A program made the translations under genes and the position numbers. A stretch of DNA of 64,000 nucleotides from Flectonema sp. DT1601 (taxonomy: Eukaryota > Euglenozoa > Diplonemea > Diplonemida > Diplonemidae): assembly GCA_964019425.1 (NCBI GenBank), contig OZ025850.1, positions 310,001 to 374,000 on the forward strand, written 5' to 3'. Shown in pieces: positions 31,003-41,117 of this stretch. Each line of letters begins with the position of its first letter. The first letter of the stretch is position 1. The notes under the pieces are model-generated. The model worked only from the letters and a program-made list of their open reading frames with translations, did no database searches and was not told the origin of the DNA.

Positions 31003-31840
31003 TTACATTGTCATGTAGCTTGCTCCAGAACCTCCTCTCGGGTTGCGGAGCTTCTCCATGTTGTTAGTAAGGATGGTGTACGTGCTGAGGGTAACTCTGA
31101 CTAACTCTTTCCAAGCTAGTTCAACGTCGTCCCATCTGTTGCTGTCATGTTTTTCGATTACTTTATACCAACTAGGTGCAAGAAAGTATTTGTAGTATTT
31201 TGATTCCATGTTTGCTCTGCTTTCAACGTAGTCAGATTCCAACTCATATTTACCCTCGACTTCCTTACTAAATCCAGACAGTTCAGAATGAACGAGTTGT
31301 TGAACCTGAATTGGTTTGTTAAGAAATGATATAATTTTAAAAAAAAAAAAAAAAAATTTAAAGAAAATTAAAAATCCAAACCTCAACACCGTGATTATCC
31401 TCGTCCTTAATAGTAGGAACCATCAAAGCGATCCATTCCCCAATTGCGTTGAGAGATTTCCCTAATTCAGTTGCCTCTTGTTTTAGAATTGACAACTGAT
31501 TTAACAACGACTCGTTATTTGGTGGCAAAGGAAGATCTTTTGCTTCCTTGATTTCACCTCTTGGAGGAAGGTTGTTGGATATCTGTGAATGAGTTCGTCT
31601 GAGTGTCTTCGCCTTTCCTGGACTCTTCGGTTCTTTACCTTCAGCAACTTCCTGTATAGTGTTAGGGTTTAACTTCTTAACGTTATTTAAAAAGTCGTAA
31701 TATCTCGTTGTTAGGGTTGGTAAGCTGTCCATAAATGTCTGCATCTGAGATTGCAAATTTTCCTTGTGTTGATTGATTACTCTGTCTGTTTCATCACTAC
31801 GAAATGAACTTGATTTCTTTAATCTTTTTAACGGAGGCAT
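31003..31840 (-). CDS. PSME3: Proteasome activator PA28-gamma (REG-gamma), two exons
   Basis: Exons 31382-31840 and 31003-31305 with a 76-nt GTTTGG...TTCAG intron in phase 0; 253 residues. PA28 forms a heptameric ring that opens the 20S proteasome. Seen: a basic N-terminus (PPLKRLKK, likely nuclear), an N-terminal helix, a loop with Lys/Arg-rich KTLRRTHS, then IGEWIALMVPTIKDEDNHGVEVQQLV (family form WxxLxIPxIEDGxNFGVxVQ), two long helices and the end NNMEKLRNPRGGSGASY, where KNxEKIxxPR is invariant in the family. The activation loop carries DEDNHGV in place of EDGNNFGV. The extra MTM after the usual C-terminal Tyr is odd, since the C-terminal residues dock into the proteasome. Confidence 0.9.
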
Positions 31841-32849
31841 GGCTTTTGTTTTTTTTTGTTTTTTGTGAGATTATTCTGTGATAAAGAAGGACCGGTTATA
31901 GTGACGTGGGGGGGTAAGGGTAATTTTGTCTCTCTGTAAAAAAAACTTGATCTTACAATACTCTTATCTGGTTTCATGACGAGAATGAATTAAAGTGAAA
32001 ATTGTTTTCGATTCTGTACTAAAAAATAAAAATATATAAACTAACTGTGGTTTGGTAAAAAGTTAAATCTGATTTTGCGATATTCGTTTCTCTGTAAAAC
32101 TTGACCTTGCAAGCAACAGAACAATCAAACAAACAAACAAAAAAAAAAAAAAAAACTACGTAATCACTCACGGCCAACCCTTTTCTGTGTAATGACGAAT
32201 ACGAGAAACAAGAAAAGGGAACTACCGGCACAGACAATATAACCAAAAGAAGTCCTATATTCAATGCATGCTGAAGGGTTCCCCCAGAGCATCGACCAAG
32301 GCACGCAATAAACTCTGCACTGACATATGAGTAAAACACTATCACGGTTTTATTTTTTTTTTTTTTTTTTTTCCCTTTTTTATTCTCAGGAACTTAAATT
32401 TGAAGATGAAGCAAAGAAGAAGAAAAAAAAACTGCTTTCTAAAAAAAAAAAGAGAAAAAACAGATATAAGAAAGGGGGGTCAACTGTTTGATTCTGTACG
32501 TAAAAATACAAATGTTTTGTATCATAAACAACATAACTATAATTTAACATTAGTTAGCAGATCCAGTGACTTGGGGGTGTGTGATGCTTAAAAGTAGCCT
32601 TTATAAATATTAGTAACCCAGCTACCTCTTTACCTCTATTCTCTCATCATCAGTTGTAGTGTAGAAGTAAGTCAGTCAAACCATGTGACTGAAGCTTCCT
32701 AGCTAGAATGACTACTTAACTATAATGTTCATTTTAAAAAAAAAGAAAAAAAAAAAAAAAACGTTCCTATTGTTGTTACTAGTTCATAGTGCACTACAAG
32801 GGGGGGAAAAAAAAAAAAGGATCTACTTGCTTTTTTTTTTTTCGTAAGG

Positions 32850-32880
<31 letters not shown>

Positions 32881-32930
32881 CCAATTCTCTGCTACCCCCC
32901 CAATGAGGAAGTTGATATATTTCATCTCAT
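31841..32930. other. Intergenic, homopolymer rich
   Basis: About 1.1 kb with T and A runs (T block near 32842-32880). It includes a weak R4-like piece at 32550-32581. No gene supported. Confidence 0.5.
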
Positions 32931-35066
32931 CTAACGACCCGCAACACGCACGTTTCTTGACCCAAGACTGGATAATGACCCAGAATGTCCCTCCGGCAGT
33001 GGTGAAGGTAACTCAGCAGACTCCTCCATAGATAAATATTGAAGCAAGTCTTTACGTGTTACAACTCCAATTAACAAAGACTGAGAGGTTACACAAATTG
33101 AGCGAAGACCTAATGACTTGAATAGCTGGAGCACTCTATTAACTGGTGTCCCAGACGTAATTAACAACGGGTTTGTATCCGTGAACCAACTCAAGTCGAT
33201 CAGTTTATTAGTTGCGATGAAATCGTCTGATTTAGTGAAAAGCAACTCAGTAGAAGATCCGATAGCTGAGTCTAACGACCGAGCTCTATCGATACCGTAA
33301 ACAAGACATTTTCGGGGAATCCATCCAACTACATGTTTGTCATCATCTAGTATAGGAAATCCCTTATAATCACATGATTCAAGAATAGAAGTAACTTCAC
33401 AAACACGAATACCATTCTCCAAATGAATTATAGGTTGTGGTATAAGGAGGTCACCCATTGTCATTATTGAGTTACTTTCCCATTTTGGATCTAAGTAGGG
33501 ATAACCGTTAAGTACGATGTGCATTTCATATATTGACAGCTTACCTCCGATCCAATCACCAACCCATTTTGATATTAACACAGCTATCATTACGGGTACT
33601 AGATATTCTAAGCCTCCAGTTAACTCAAAGACGATCACAACAAGTGATAATGTCATTCTCGTAACCCCTCCAAGAACCGATGCCGCTCCAACCACAGCAT
33701 AGACGCCAGGGATTACACAAAACGATGCAGGAATTCCTTCACATTCCCGAAACCAATAGCTGTTCTCAATTCGTAGACTTCTGACAGCCATGCCTAGAAG
33801 TCTTCCACAGCATGCTCCAACAAATAGTGATGGTACGAACAATCCAGCAGGAACTTTTATCCCAAACGTGAATATCGTGAGAAATAGTTTAACAATCGCA
33901 GCAGTCATAAGGCTAATCATTACATGAGTTGATTCAAAATCGCACAACTCTGACGTAGATGACGGCGTGCATTGCTCAAATAATTTAGGTAAGAAATCCG
34001 TCGCAGCTTCCCTCAGATACAACACCTTCCAATTTAGAATGGCTGTTAGAAGTGCGACGATTGCTACTTCGTATAAAGGGTTGATTGGAAGTCTTCTTTT
34101 GGCTTTCATCCACTTTACATTGCAGTAATTAAATATAGAACCAATTATACCACCGACTACTCCCAAGACTGAGAGGGGTACTATTTCAAACCAATGGATT
34201 TGATGGCTGTAGTTCAGTTTAAACATTATCAAAGAACCACTATTGGATGGGTCAATTCTCTTAAGTACGAGTGATGCTACAATCGCACAACAAAGAGATT
34301 TCCACATCGTTTTATGTGGAAAGTAATAACTCACTTCTTCAAGAGAGAATAATACTCCTCCGATCGGAGCTCCGAAAGCCACCGCAACACCTGCAGAACA
34401 AGCTGCTGACAGCGTCTCTCGTCTCTTTGATTCGTGGTAGCGATATTTAACAAATAAATCCGATGTTAAATTACCTACACAGGCAGCAACATGAACAAAA
34501 GGTCCTTCCTTACCAAGAGACAGTCCGGCTCCTACAGAAAATGAAAGACCGATGCACTTTATAAGTAAAGTAGATATACTTAAACAATCAGGCATGTTGA
34601 TTCCTGAAAGAATCGTTTTGATTTCGGGGATGCCACTGCCGGCGGATTTGGGTGCGAAATTAACAACAAGCAGGGTAGCAATGCAACCGAATAACACGGT
34701 AAGAAAAGCAAATATTATGAACTCAGAACCGCCGACGGTTTCCCATGATGTGAACTGACCAGTACAAAGTTCTCTTGAGTTCAAGAGGGTGTCGCAATAA
34801 CCAAATCGGAGACTCGACAACAACGCGCTCGCCATGTCGACGATTCCAGCGAGTATTCCTACAACACCGCCAACTATTATCACAGGTAGCCATCCGATCA
34901 TTTTTTCAAGAATAGCATCCGTCCAAATCTTACATTCTCCATGCTGCTGTCTCTGTTCTCTTTTAAGAGACTTGTATTGGTAATGATTCTCCTCTTCATG
35001 AACCCAGTCAATAGTATCCCAGTCGGCTGTCTTCGATGGGCCAGTTACAACAACAGACCGATCCAT
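32931..35066 (-). CDS. CLC-type chloride/proton exchanger, CLC-3/4/5-like
   Basis: 711 residues from the ATG at 35066. Seen: the chloride-path motifs GSGIPEIK, GKEGPFVH (with the gating Glu) and the third-site IKVPAGLFVPSL, plus the internal proton Glu context FSLEEVSYYFPHKTMWKS. Together these indicate a 2Cl-/H+ exchanger rather than a channel. About 16-18 membrane helices are followed by two CBS domains, the last ending SLLIGVVTRKDLLQYL. The family acidifies endosomes and lysosomes. Length and motif order are typical, and nothing looks broken. Confidence 0.93.
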   Translation of the reverse strand: MDRSVVVTGPSKTADWDTIDWVHEEENHYQYKSLKREQRQQHGECKIWTDAILEKMIGWLPVIIVGGVVGILAGIVDMASALLSSLRFGYCDTLLNSRELCTGQFTSWETVGGSEFIIFAFLTVLFGCIATLLVVNFAPKSAGSGIPEIKTILSGINMPDCLSISTLLIKCIGLSFSVGAGLSLGKEGPFVHVAACVGNLTSDLFVKYRYHESKRRETLSAACSAGVAVAFGAPIGGVLFSLEEVSYYFPHKTMWKSLCCAIVASLVLKRIDPSNSGSLIMFKLNYSHQIHWFEIVPLSVLGVVGGIIGSIFNYCNVKWMKAKRRLPINPLYEVAIVALLTAILNWKVLYLREAATDFLPKLFEQCTPSSTSELCDFESTHVMISLMTAAIVKLFLTIFTFGIKVPAGLFVPSLFVGACCGRLLGMAVRSLRIENSYWFRECEGIPASFCVIPGVYAVVGAASVLGGVTRMTLSLVVIVFELTGGLEYLVPVMIAVLISKWVGDWIGGKLSIYEMHIVLNGYPYLDPKWESNSIMTMGDLLIPQPIIHLENGIRVCEVTSILESCDYKGFPILDDDKHVVGWIPRKCLVYGIDRARSLDSAIGSSTELLFTKSDDFIATNKLIDLSWFTDTNPLLITSGTPVNRVLQLFKSLGLRSICVTSQSLLIGVVTRKDLLQYLSMEESAELPSPLPEGHSGSLSSLGSRNVRVAGR

Positions 35067-35720
35067 TAGAAGTTGCCGCACGTGACATGACCAACTCTGG
35101 GTACTGGAGATTAGTTGAATTAAAGTTTATTTTGTTCATGTATGAAAAATGTATAAGTTGCTTGCTTCTTTATAGTATTTTTCATATGTAAAAAAACAAA
35201 AAAGGCTGAAGAAAAAAAAAAAAAGAATACAATAATAACTGGTTTCTTTTGTAAGTTTAAATATTTTGTTTTTTTATCTAATCAAAAAAAAAAAAAAAGT
35301 TTCTTTTATTTTTTTTTTTTTTTTTCCTTTTTTTCCCTCTAGTAATTTATACAGCAAAACTAACAGTGAGGATGTGCCACTACTGTAATTAAACATAAAG
35401 CAACCTGCCAAACAGTTGGTATCGATAAAATCCCATACGTGCCGTCGAATACGGGGATTCGGGGACCACGTGTCCTGTGGCTCAAAGTTACAGCAGGGGG
35501 GTAATTCTGATACTGCATTTTTAAGCTCAGGGGTGATGGGGGAAAAAGAAATCATACTAAAAAAAAAAAAAAAAAAACGGATAGCATACAAACAGCAGCA
35601 ATAAATCTAGTGAGAGTTAATTAGAAAAAATAATTTCAATAATGACAACAAAAAATAAAACAAGCGAAAAACGTTTCCACTCATCTTAGGCAGCTAGCCT
35701 GTTGTGTGGGAAGAGGGGAT

Positions 35721-35754
<34 letters not shown>

Positions 35755-35783
35755 AGGGGGGAAAAGCTTTATGACGATTATTA
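35067..35783. other. Intergenic; R2 repeat copy
   Basis: About 720 bp. It includes the dispersed repeat R2 (35411-35542) and an A32 run near 35721-35750. No gene. Confidence 0.5.
35411..35542. repeat. Dispersed repeat R2, long copy
   Basis: Starts AACAGTTGGTATCGATAAAA and ends GGGGTAATTCTGATACTGC...TTAAGCTCA-GGGG. The copy at 42431-42498 has both ends but lacks about 55 nt of the middle. The core GGTAATTTGATACTGCATT recurs near 26711 and, in diverged form, near 19215. Confidence 0.55.
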
Positions 35784-38059
35784 TTATGAGGCCTGCTCGC
35801 TAATAGCTGACTGAAGATTTGCAAGAGCTATATATTTTCCTCTATTTTCTGTTTGATTTCGTTGAACTAATTTACGAAGTTTTGTCAGGTCAGTTACAGC
35901 AATGGCTGCAAGCTTTAGAGCAACAGTTTCGTAGTTAGTCGTTGCTGCTGGATCCCTATAATCAAGTTGCGGTTCTAACCATCGAACGATAGTTTCATAG
36001 TTTCGACCGTGTTTTCGATTAACGTCTGCAACAGACGACGTTAATGCATTAAAGTCTAACTGACATTGTTTTATGAAATTATGCTCTTGTGTTGTCACTG
36101 CCTGGAACATCGCTTCGATGTGAAGTCTACCAATTATTTCTTGTTCTGCTGTGTAGCGTAGCTCCTGTTGAAAACCTTCAGTTGAGCGTTTTGATATAAT
36201 CGATGCGTGGCTGTAGTGTTTCCAAATTGAGAAGTGTCGTTGGATAATCGCATTTAAGCATCGCTCTCCTGATGATTCGTTTCTCGAGAGTTTTAATTCG
36301 TGTGCTCGACGATTTTGTTTTTGAAGGTTTGAAAACTTCAGTAAATCATAAAACCTCTGTTGCAGTGTCGCTCTGAAAATATAACCCGACATCTTCACGA
36401 TGGACAACCCGGCAGCCAGTAAATGTTTCTTCTTCCCTCTAGTGATTTCAGCACATGCAGCAAGCTGTGTTGTTGTTGTTGTTTCAAATTTTGAAAATAA
36501 CTCGCAAAACACTGAACTACTTTAAAAAAAAAACACCAAACCTTATTATAACAATATCTCGATAGCCTTAAGGCAGAACTTCTTGATAAAACGTTACACG
36601 ACGACATCCGTGTGTTAACTAACCTTGTAGAAACGTAGTCTAGTCTTGATAATGCATTTTCTGTTTCTTGTTTTTCAGCGTTGAGTTCATTGTTGTGTCG
36701 TTCTTCAATTTCTGTTTGTTTTTCTAAAAATTCGTCTTCTTGTTCTTTCATTACTAATGCGAATTCATCCTTGTGTTCTCTAATTGTGTTTTCATAAGCA
36801 ATCTGTTGTTGACGTCGTATATCATCCTGTTCGATAACATGTGCTCGACTATATTCCTCTTGTTGAATCTTAAGCTGTCTGACGTACTCTTCATGAGATA
36901 TGCGAGCCTGGCGTAGATTCTCAGCTCCTTCATTTCTGATTGAACGAGCTTCTTCTTGAAAGGATTTTTTCAATTCTAACAGCTGTTCTTCGTGGCTCTT
37001 TTTGGTTTGATGATTTTCATCTTCGTGAGTTCGTCGCATATCACGAACCGCAGCATCGGCTAGCCTTCTACGGAATTCAGTCTTTTCGTAGATTACGTGA
37101 GATGTAAACTCTGATTCAACTATCGATCTCGAAACCTTTTCTAGTTCAACAACAGCAGATAAAGATCTTTTTTCCAAATTACTCGCATGTGTGTGAATTC
37201 TTAGATCACGTTTTACCTGAACGATTGTTTCCTTCGCGACTAGCGGCGGTATTGTTGGCTTGACTTCTACTTTTACTTCTTCTTTAATTTCTTCTTTTAT
37301 TTCTTCTTTATTGTTTTCAGTCTTTTCTGGTATTGGATTGGTTGGTTGTACGGCGAGTGTCTCAACACTCGCATCAGTTTTATTGTTTTCTTTCAGCTGT
37401 TGTTCTTTTTTTAAAATATGACCGTGTTCTATGTGGTCTTGCAATAGCTTTTCGACTCCCGTTAGTTTTTCACGTTCAGAATAAAGTGTGACTCCATTTT
37501 GAATTGAAGCAACTCTCATCATCACATACAACACACCATTACATATTGGTAAACCATGAGACCAATATCCTGTTTCAGCCAGTATTCGATGACTTAGTTT
37601 AACACCTGTATAACCCACAGTCTTACTTCCTTCTTTAAGAACAAATGTTAATATACTTGGTGAACTGTGGGTTGTTTCATTCGGAATTTGAACTTGAAAA
37701 GTTTCATCGAACACTAAGTCTGGGGGAGTACATTCAGCTGTTTTGTGGACCAGTGATGGTATTCCAACTTCAATATGAACAGGAGATGACGGGTTTATAT
37801 CAATTAATCTAAAGACAGTCACATCGACTGTCATCATCTCAGTTGTTTTTACAGATTTCTGCAACACATTTAATTTAGTCGTATCAGCAATAATTCCATC
37901 ACCGATAGAGACCTTTCTAAGTGGAGAGATAGGAACTGGTGTGAGTCCAAGCTTTGCTAGCAACTCATCCTCTCCGATTGCTGATGGTGTTTGTTCAACG
38001 TCAGAAGCCTCAGACTCTACATAATTACTCGGCACAGTCGGAATTACACGTTGAGACAT
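35784..38059 (-). CDS. C2-like and coiled-coil protein, two exons
   Basis: Exons 36624-38059 and 35784-36516 joined by a 107-nt GTTAGT...GTAG intron in phase 2; 722 residues. Seen: an N-terminal region with a beta-rich, C2-like part (about 75-190; MTVDVTVFRLIDI...ILTFVLKEGSKTVGYTGVKLSHR), a Glu/Lys-rich linker with EIKEEIKEEVKVEVK, then a long coiled coil (about 280-500) and a helical C-terminal exon. I cannot name it. The layout suggests a structural or scaffold protein, perhaps cytoskeletal. Reading through the intron instead gives an implausible Ser/Leu/Cys-rich tail, so splicing is preferred. Confidence 0.65.
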
Positions 38060-38490
38060 TGTTAGATTCCCTCCTCCCCCTCTCACCCTATTCCTGTTAT
38101 AAAAATAATATTATTAAAAAGATTTGATACGTTTCTTTGACTGTGACTGTTGAGTATTTAACTTGTGTTTTTTTTTTTTTTTTTTGAAAATAAGTAAAAT
38201 TAACAACAAAAAAAAACATGGTTAAAAAAAACTGTGTTTTTTTAAGAATAGCCGAAAGGCTGCATACGAAAAAAAATATAATAATAAATGAATAAATAAA
38301 AAAACACAGGGAGAGAGAGAGAGATAGATGAAAATATCAAACATGTCGATTAAGAACAAGATAATAATATTTCGTGTATTAAAATAGAGAGGACAATTGA
38401 GTTGAGCTTTATAAATCCCAAATAACTTCATAATGTCGACACACATAAACAGTGAAGTCCACGAGGGTCAATAAAACTAAACAAAAGATG
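38060..38490. other. Intergenic
   Basis: 430 bp with T-runs and a short (AG)n tract near 38308-38325. Nothing gene-like. Confidence 0.5.
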
Positions 38491-39525
38491 TCACACCTGT
38501 AGAGATTGGCATGAAACGGTCGGAAGAACCGATTCTGTAGAGAATCCAAAAGGTAGATTACTTTTTAAAATACTCTGAGATTGATGAAAACGCGTATCCT
38601 GAGACTGTTCTAACCCAGCAGGAGGTATCGGAAGAGGAGGTAAATCAGATGACGACAGTAAGTTATTCCCTGTGTTTATAAATCCTTCAATGGTCGAATC
38701 AAACAAACTCCTGCCAATGATATTCTCTTCAAATATAAAATTCTGTTGCCTTGAAATTTCAAGATTCCAAGCAGGCGGAACCTCATACTGCGAGATATCG
38801 TCTGCGGCTTCTTCTTCTTCTTCGTCGTCTTCTGTCATTTCGTTGAGTAATTCGACTAAGGTTGATTTTTTTATAATTCGAGAAAAGAATAATGTTCTAA
38901 AAAATATCTTCTTAACAGCTTTACGAGTTGGATTCCAACAGGCCACGAATAACAATAAGAATCCAAAAACCATCACAATCGAAAATAATACGTATGGAGA
39001 AGGATCCGTACCGCGACCTACCAAAAAAAATGGAGCAGCAGTTGAAGGGTTCGTAGTATTAACATCTTTGATATCACAGAATGATAAAGTAGAGTGTGAA
39101 TCTGGAGCGCTAACCCAACCAGAATTACAAAAACAAGATTGATATGTTTCATTAAAAACTCCTTGATTACATGAAATGTGAAACACACAAACACAATTAA
39201 CAGAATGACAACCAGGATCAGACGGACAATTACATTGTCGTAAGTGACGGTCCCAAGATCCATCTCCACAAGTTGGTGTTTCAGTCAACCCAACGGGTCC
39301 AATTACACCCTTACCCCAAGTAGTACTGTCAATTATTTGGTTGTATATTTCAGTTATTGTTATTTCTGGGGGAGGCGTCATTGCTATAGTCTGAACATCT
39401 GGTGTCGTGCATCCATTTGGTCCTAAGACACTTCTCATCGGACCAAAAACTCTCTCACAGTCAGCATCTGAGTTGCTTTTTATAAAATCAAAACTTTTGC
39501 TGTAGTAGACCATAGTTCCTGACAT
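38491..39525 (-). CDS. Cys-rich single-pass membrane protein, 5' end uncertain
   Basis: 344 residues as an uninterrupted frame. Seen: a lumenal or extracellular half with about 14 Cys in EGF-like spacing (for example CGDGSWDRHLRQCNCPSDPGCHSVNCVC then CFCNSGW), several N-glycosylation sequons (NETY, NTTN), one membrane helix (YVLFSIVMVFGFLLLFVAC, about 183-202), then a cytosolic tail with an acidic EEEEE patch. No signal peptide is present. The start region reads T-run-ACATGTCAG-GAACT-ATG, so either a short leader precedes ATG 39513 or an upstream exon with the signal peptide is missing from this model. Confidence 0.55.
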   Translation of the reverse strand: MSGTMVYYSKSFDFIKSNSDADCERVFGPMRSVLGPNGCTTPDVQTIAMTPPPEITITEIYNQIIDSTTWGKGVIGPVGLTETPTCGDGSWDRHLRQCNCPSDPGCHSVNCVCVFHISCNQGVFNETYQSCFCNSGWVSAPDSHSTLSFCDIKDVNTTNPSTAAPFFLVGRGTDPSPYVLFSIVMVFGFLLLFVACWNPTRKAVKKIFFRTLFFSRIIKKSTLVELLNEMTEDDEEEEEAADDISQYEVPPAWNLEISRQQNFIFEENIIGRSLFDSTIEGFINTGNNLLSSSDLPPLPIPPAGLEQSQDTRFHQSQSILKSNLPFGFSTESVLPTVSCQSLQV

Positions 39526-39674
39526 GTAAAAAAAAAACTATGGGAATTAAGAACTATTTTTTTTTTTTTTTTTTTTTTGTTGGTTTTAAAAATCGTTGAT
39601 AAAGACAGGAAACGAACTGCCTAAGAAAATTAGATACAAAAAAAAAAAAAATAATAATAAGAAGAAGAAAAGAA

Positions 39675-39799
39675 ACCTATTCAGACAATGCTTTATATTT
39701 TTGTTGATCGCAGACAGTAATTCCACAACACAACATTTTGACAATAATAAATAATGGCTCTTAATCTGAATAGTTTCTTCTCCAACTTCGTCGGGTGCA
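39675..39799. repeat. Foldback repeat R1, copy C (diverged)
   Basis: About 125 bp. Its ends CTATTCAGA and TCTGAATAG are perfectly complementary. The 3' hairpin has changed from CCGAC/GTCGG to a form that still pairs on the minus strand through a G-U. Confidence 0.65.
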
Positions 39800-39836
39800 G
39801 AAACGTGCAATACTTACACGGCTATCACAAAAAAGA

Positions 39837-40736
39837 TTATGCACCAAAATGGGTCCTGCTGCCCTGTTCAAAGTAGGTTACGAAATTACCAGTTGGTCCA
39901 GACTTTACAACAGCTAAAGGAGTGTCCATTAATAACGATATACTACCAATAGTGACTAAAGGATTATGAGGCACTGACGAATCGTATCCTGTTATTATGG
40001 CAACTGCTCTATGACTTTGTTTATTCGTGGCGTGAGGGTTGAATGATGATGCCGTGTCGTGACCGAGAAATTGAAAAACTGGAGAACCCAAAAACGAATC
40101 ATTCCAATCAAGTGGACCAAAGTCTGACAACGAAGGCTTCGGATAAGGGCTTCCTAAAACAGACGTCTGTGCGACTAAATTCTTCGAATCCGGATGAATG
40201 ACAACTGGGGCTGTCGTGAATTGTTCTATACTAACAGATCGACTTATACCAGCGATGTACGGAGTTACAAAAGAACTAAAGTCACTTCGATTTTGAACTT
40301 TAAAAACAGAAACTCCCTCATCTGCAAATTTAGTACCCCCCGTAATCGGTGTCTCTTCGAGTGTGGCATGTCGCTGAGTCCATACTTTGGATATTTTTAC
40401 TTTTTGACCAGTTATTTTTTGATGCACGTCAGTCGCGCTTTTCAATAATTTTGTACTGGTGGCTACCACCAAGTCTCCAGCGTCAATTCCTAAAGTCCTC
40501 GTTGATGTTGGCATTCTAAACATAAATCCAGTTCCTTTACCAACTGTCACCACCGATGACTCAAACGGCGTTAATACAGCAGGCAACTGCTGATGCATCA
40601 TTTCAGCCCCCGAAGCAGGTGCAAATTCCGGAGCATAATCATCATCATCATCGCCTCCATAAGTAAAGTATCGCTGTTGTGCTATTTCCCGTCGTATAAA
40701 CCTCTTGAAGTATTGAGTTGCTGAAGCTCGAATCAT
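39837..40736 (-). CDS. Probable mitochondrial protein, weakly trypsin-protease-like
   Basis: 299 residues from the ATG at 40736. The N-terminus MIRASATQYFKRFIRREIAQQRYFTYGG is a good mitochondrial presequence. The body is beta-rich: GTGFMFRMPTSTRTLGI...GDLVVATSTKLL resembles the GSGFxI...ILTaaHv region of trypsin-like proteases, and NDSFLGSPVFQFLG resembles the GNSGSPVFN active-site loop. If that alignment holds, the nucleophile Ser is replaced by Leu and the His is missing, so it would be inactive. This family assignment is a guess. CACTTCAG lies 19 nt before the ATG. Confidence 0.45.
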   Translation of the reverse strand: MIRASATQYFKRFIRREIAQQRYFTYGGDDDDDYAPEFAPASGAEMMHQQLPAVLTPFESSVVTVGKGTGFMFRMPTSTRTLGIDAGDLVVATSTKLLKSATDVHQKITGQKVKISKVWTQRHATLEETPITGGTKFADEGVSVFKVQNRSDFSSFVTPYIAGISRSVSIEQFTTAPVVIHPDSKNLVAQTSVLGSPYPKPSLSDFGPLDWNDSFLGSPVFQFLGHDTASSFNPHATNKQSHRAVAIITGYDSSVPHNPLVTIGSISLLMDTPLAVVKSGPTGNFVTYFEQGSRTHFGA

Positions 40737-40943
40737 AGTCTGCTTAATAGTCCTGAAGTGATAGTTGATAATCATGTTTATTAATGCGTCAAAAAAACCA
40801 ATCTTCAGATAGAACAAGAATTCCACTAGCATTGTGTGTACCACATCCGTGATGTAGCAAACTAAATAAGTCACTCATCTGGTAGATAAAATATGAGTTT
40901 ATTACAAAAAAGTGCACTGAAATAAAATATAAAAAAGAAAAAG

Positions 40944-41117
40944 TTATAAAAACACATTGTTCTGCTGTTCCATAATACACTGTGGAATACGTAGATTCAG
41001 GAGCCTTAATCTTATACTACTTGTCTCTCTTAGGCCTTCATCAGTAAGTTCTAGGGACTTCATTCCAGTTAAATAATAAATCGGATCCATCAATTGGTCT
41101 ATTTCAAAAGAACTCAT
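40944..41117 (-). CDS. Small unknown open frame
   Basis: 57 residues, MSSFEIDQLMDPIYYLTGMK at the start, directly preceded by CTACCAG. It has normal amino-acid composition but no known motif. A 17-bp direct repeat (ACTCATCTGGTAGATAA) covers its start (41112-41128) and recurs at 40873-40889, beyond its stop. It may be a small gene or an exon remnant. Confidence 0.25.
   Translation of the reverse strand: MSSFEIDQLMDPIYYLTGMKSLELTDEGLRETSSIRLRLLNLRIPQCIMEQQNNVFL

Noticed and set aside
36517-36623. Cys/Ser/Leu-rich tail reading through after the coiled-coil exon of the C2-like gene
   Set aside because: A GTTAGT...GTAG intron restores a continuous helical protein.
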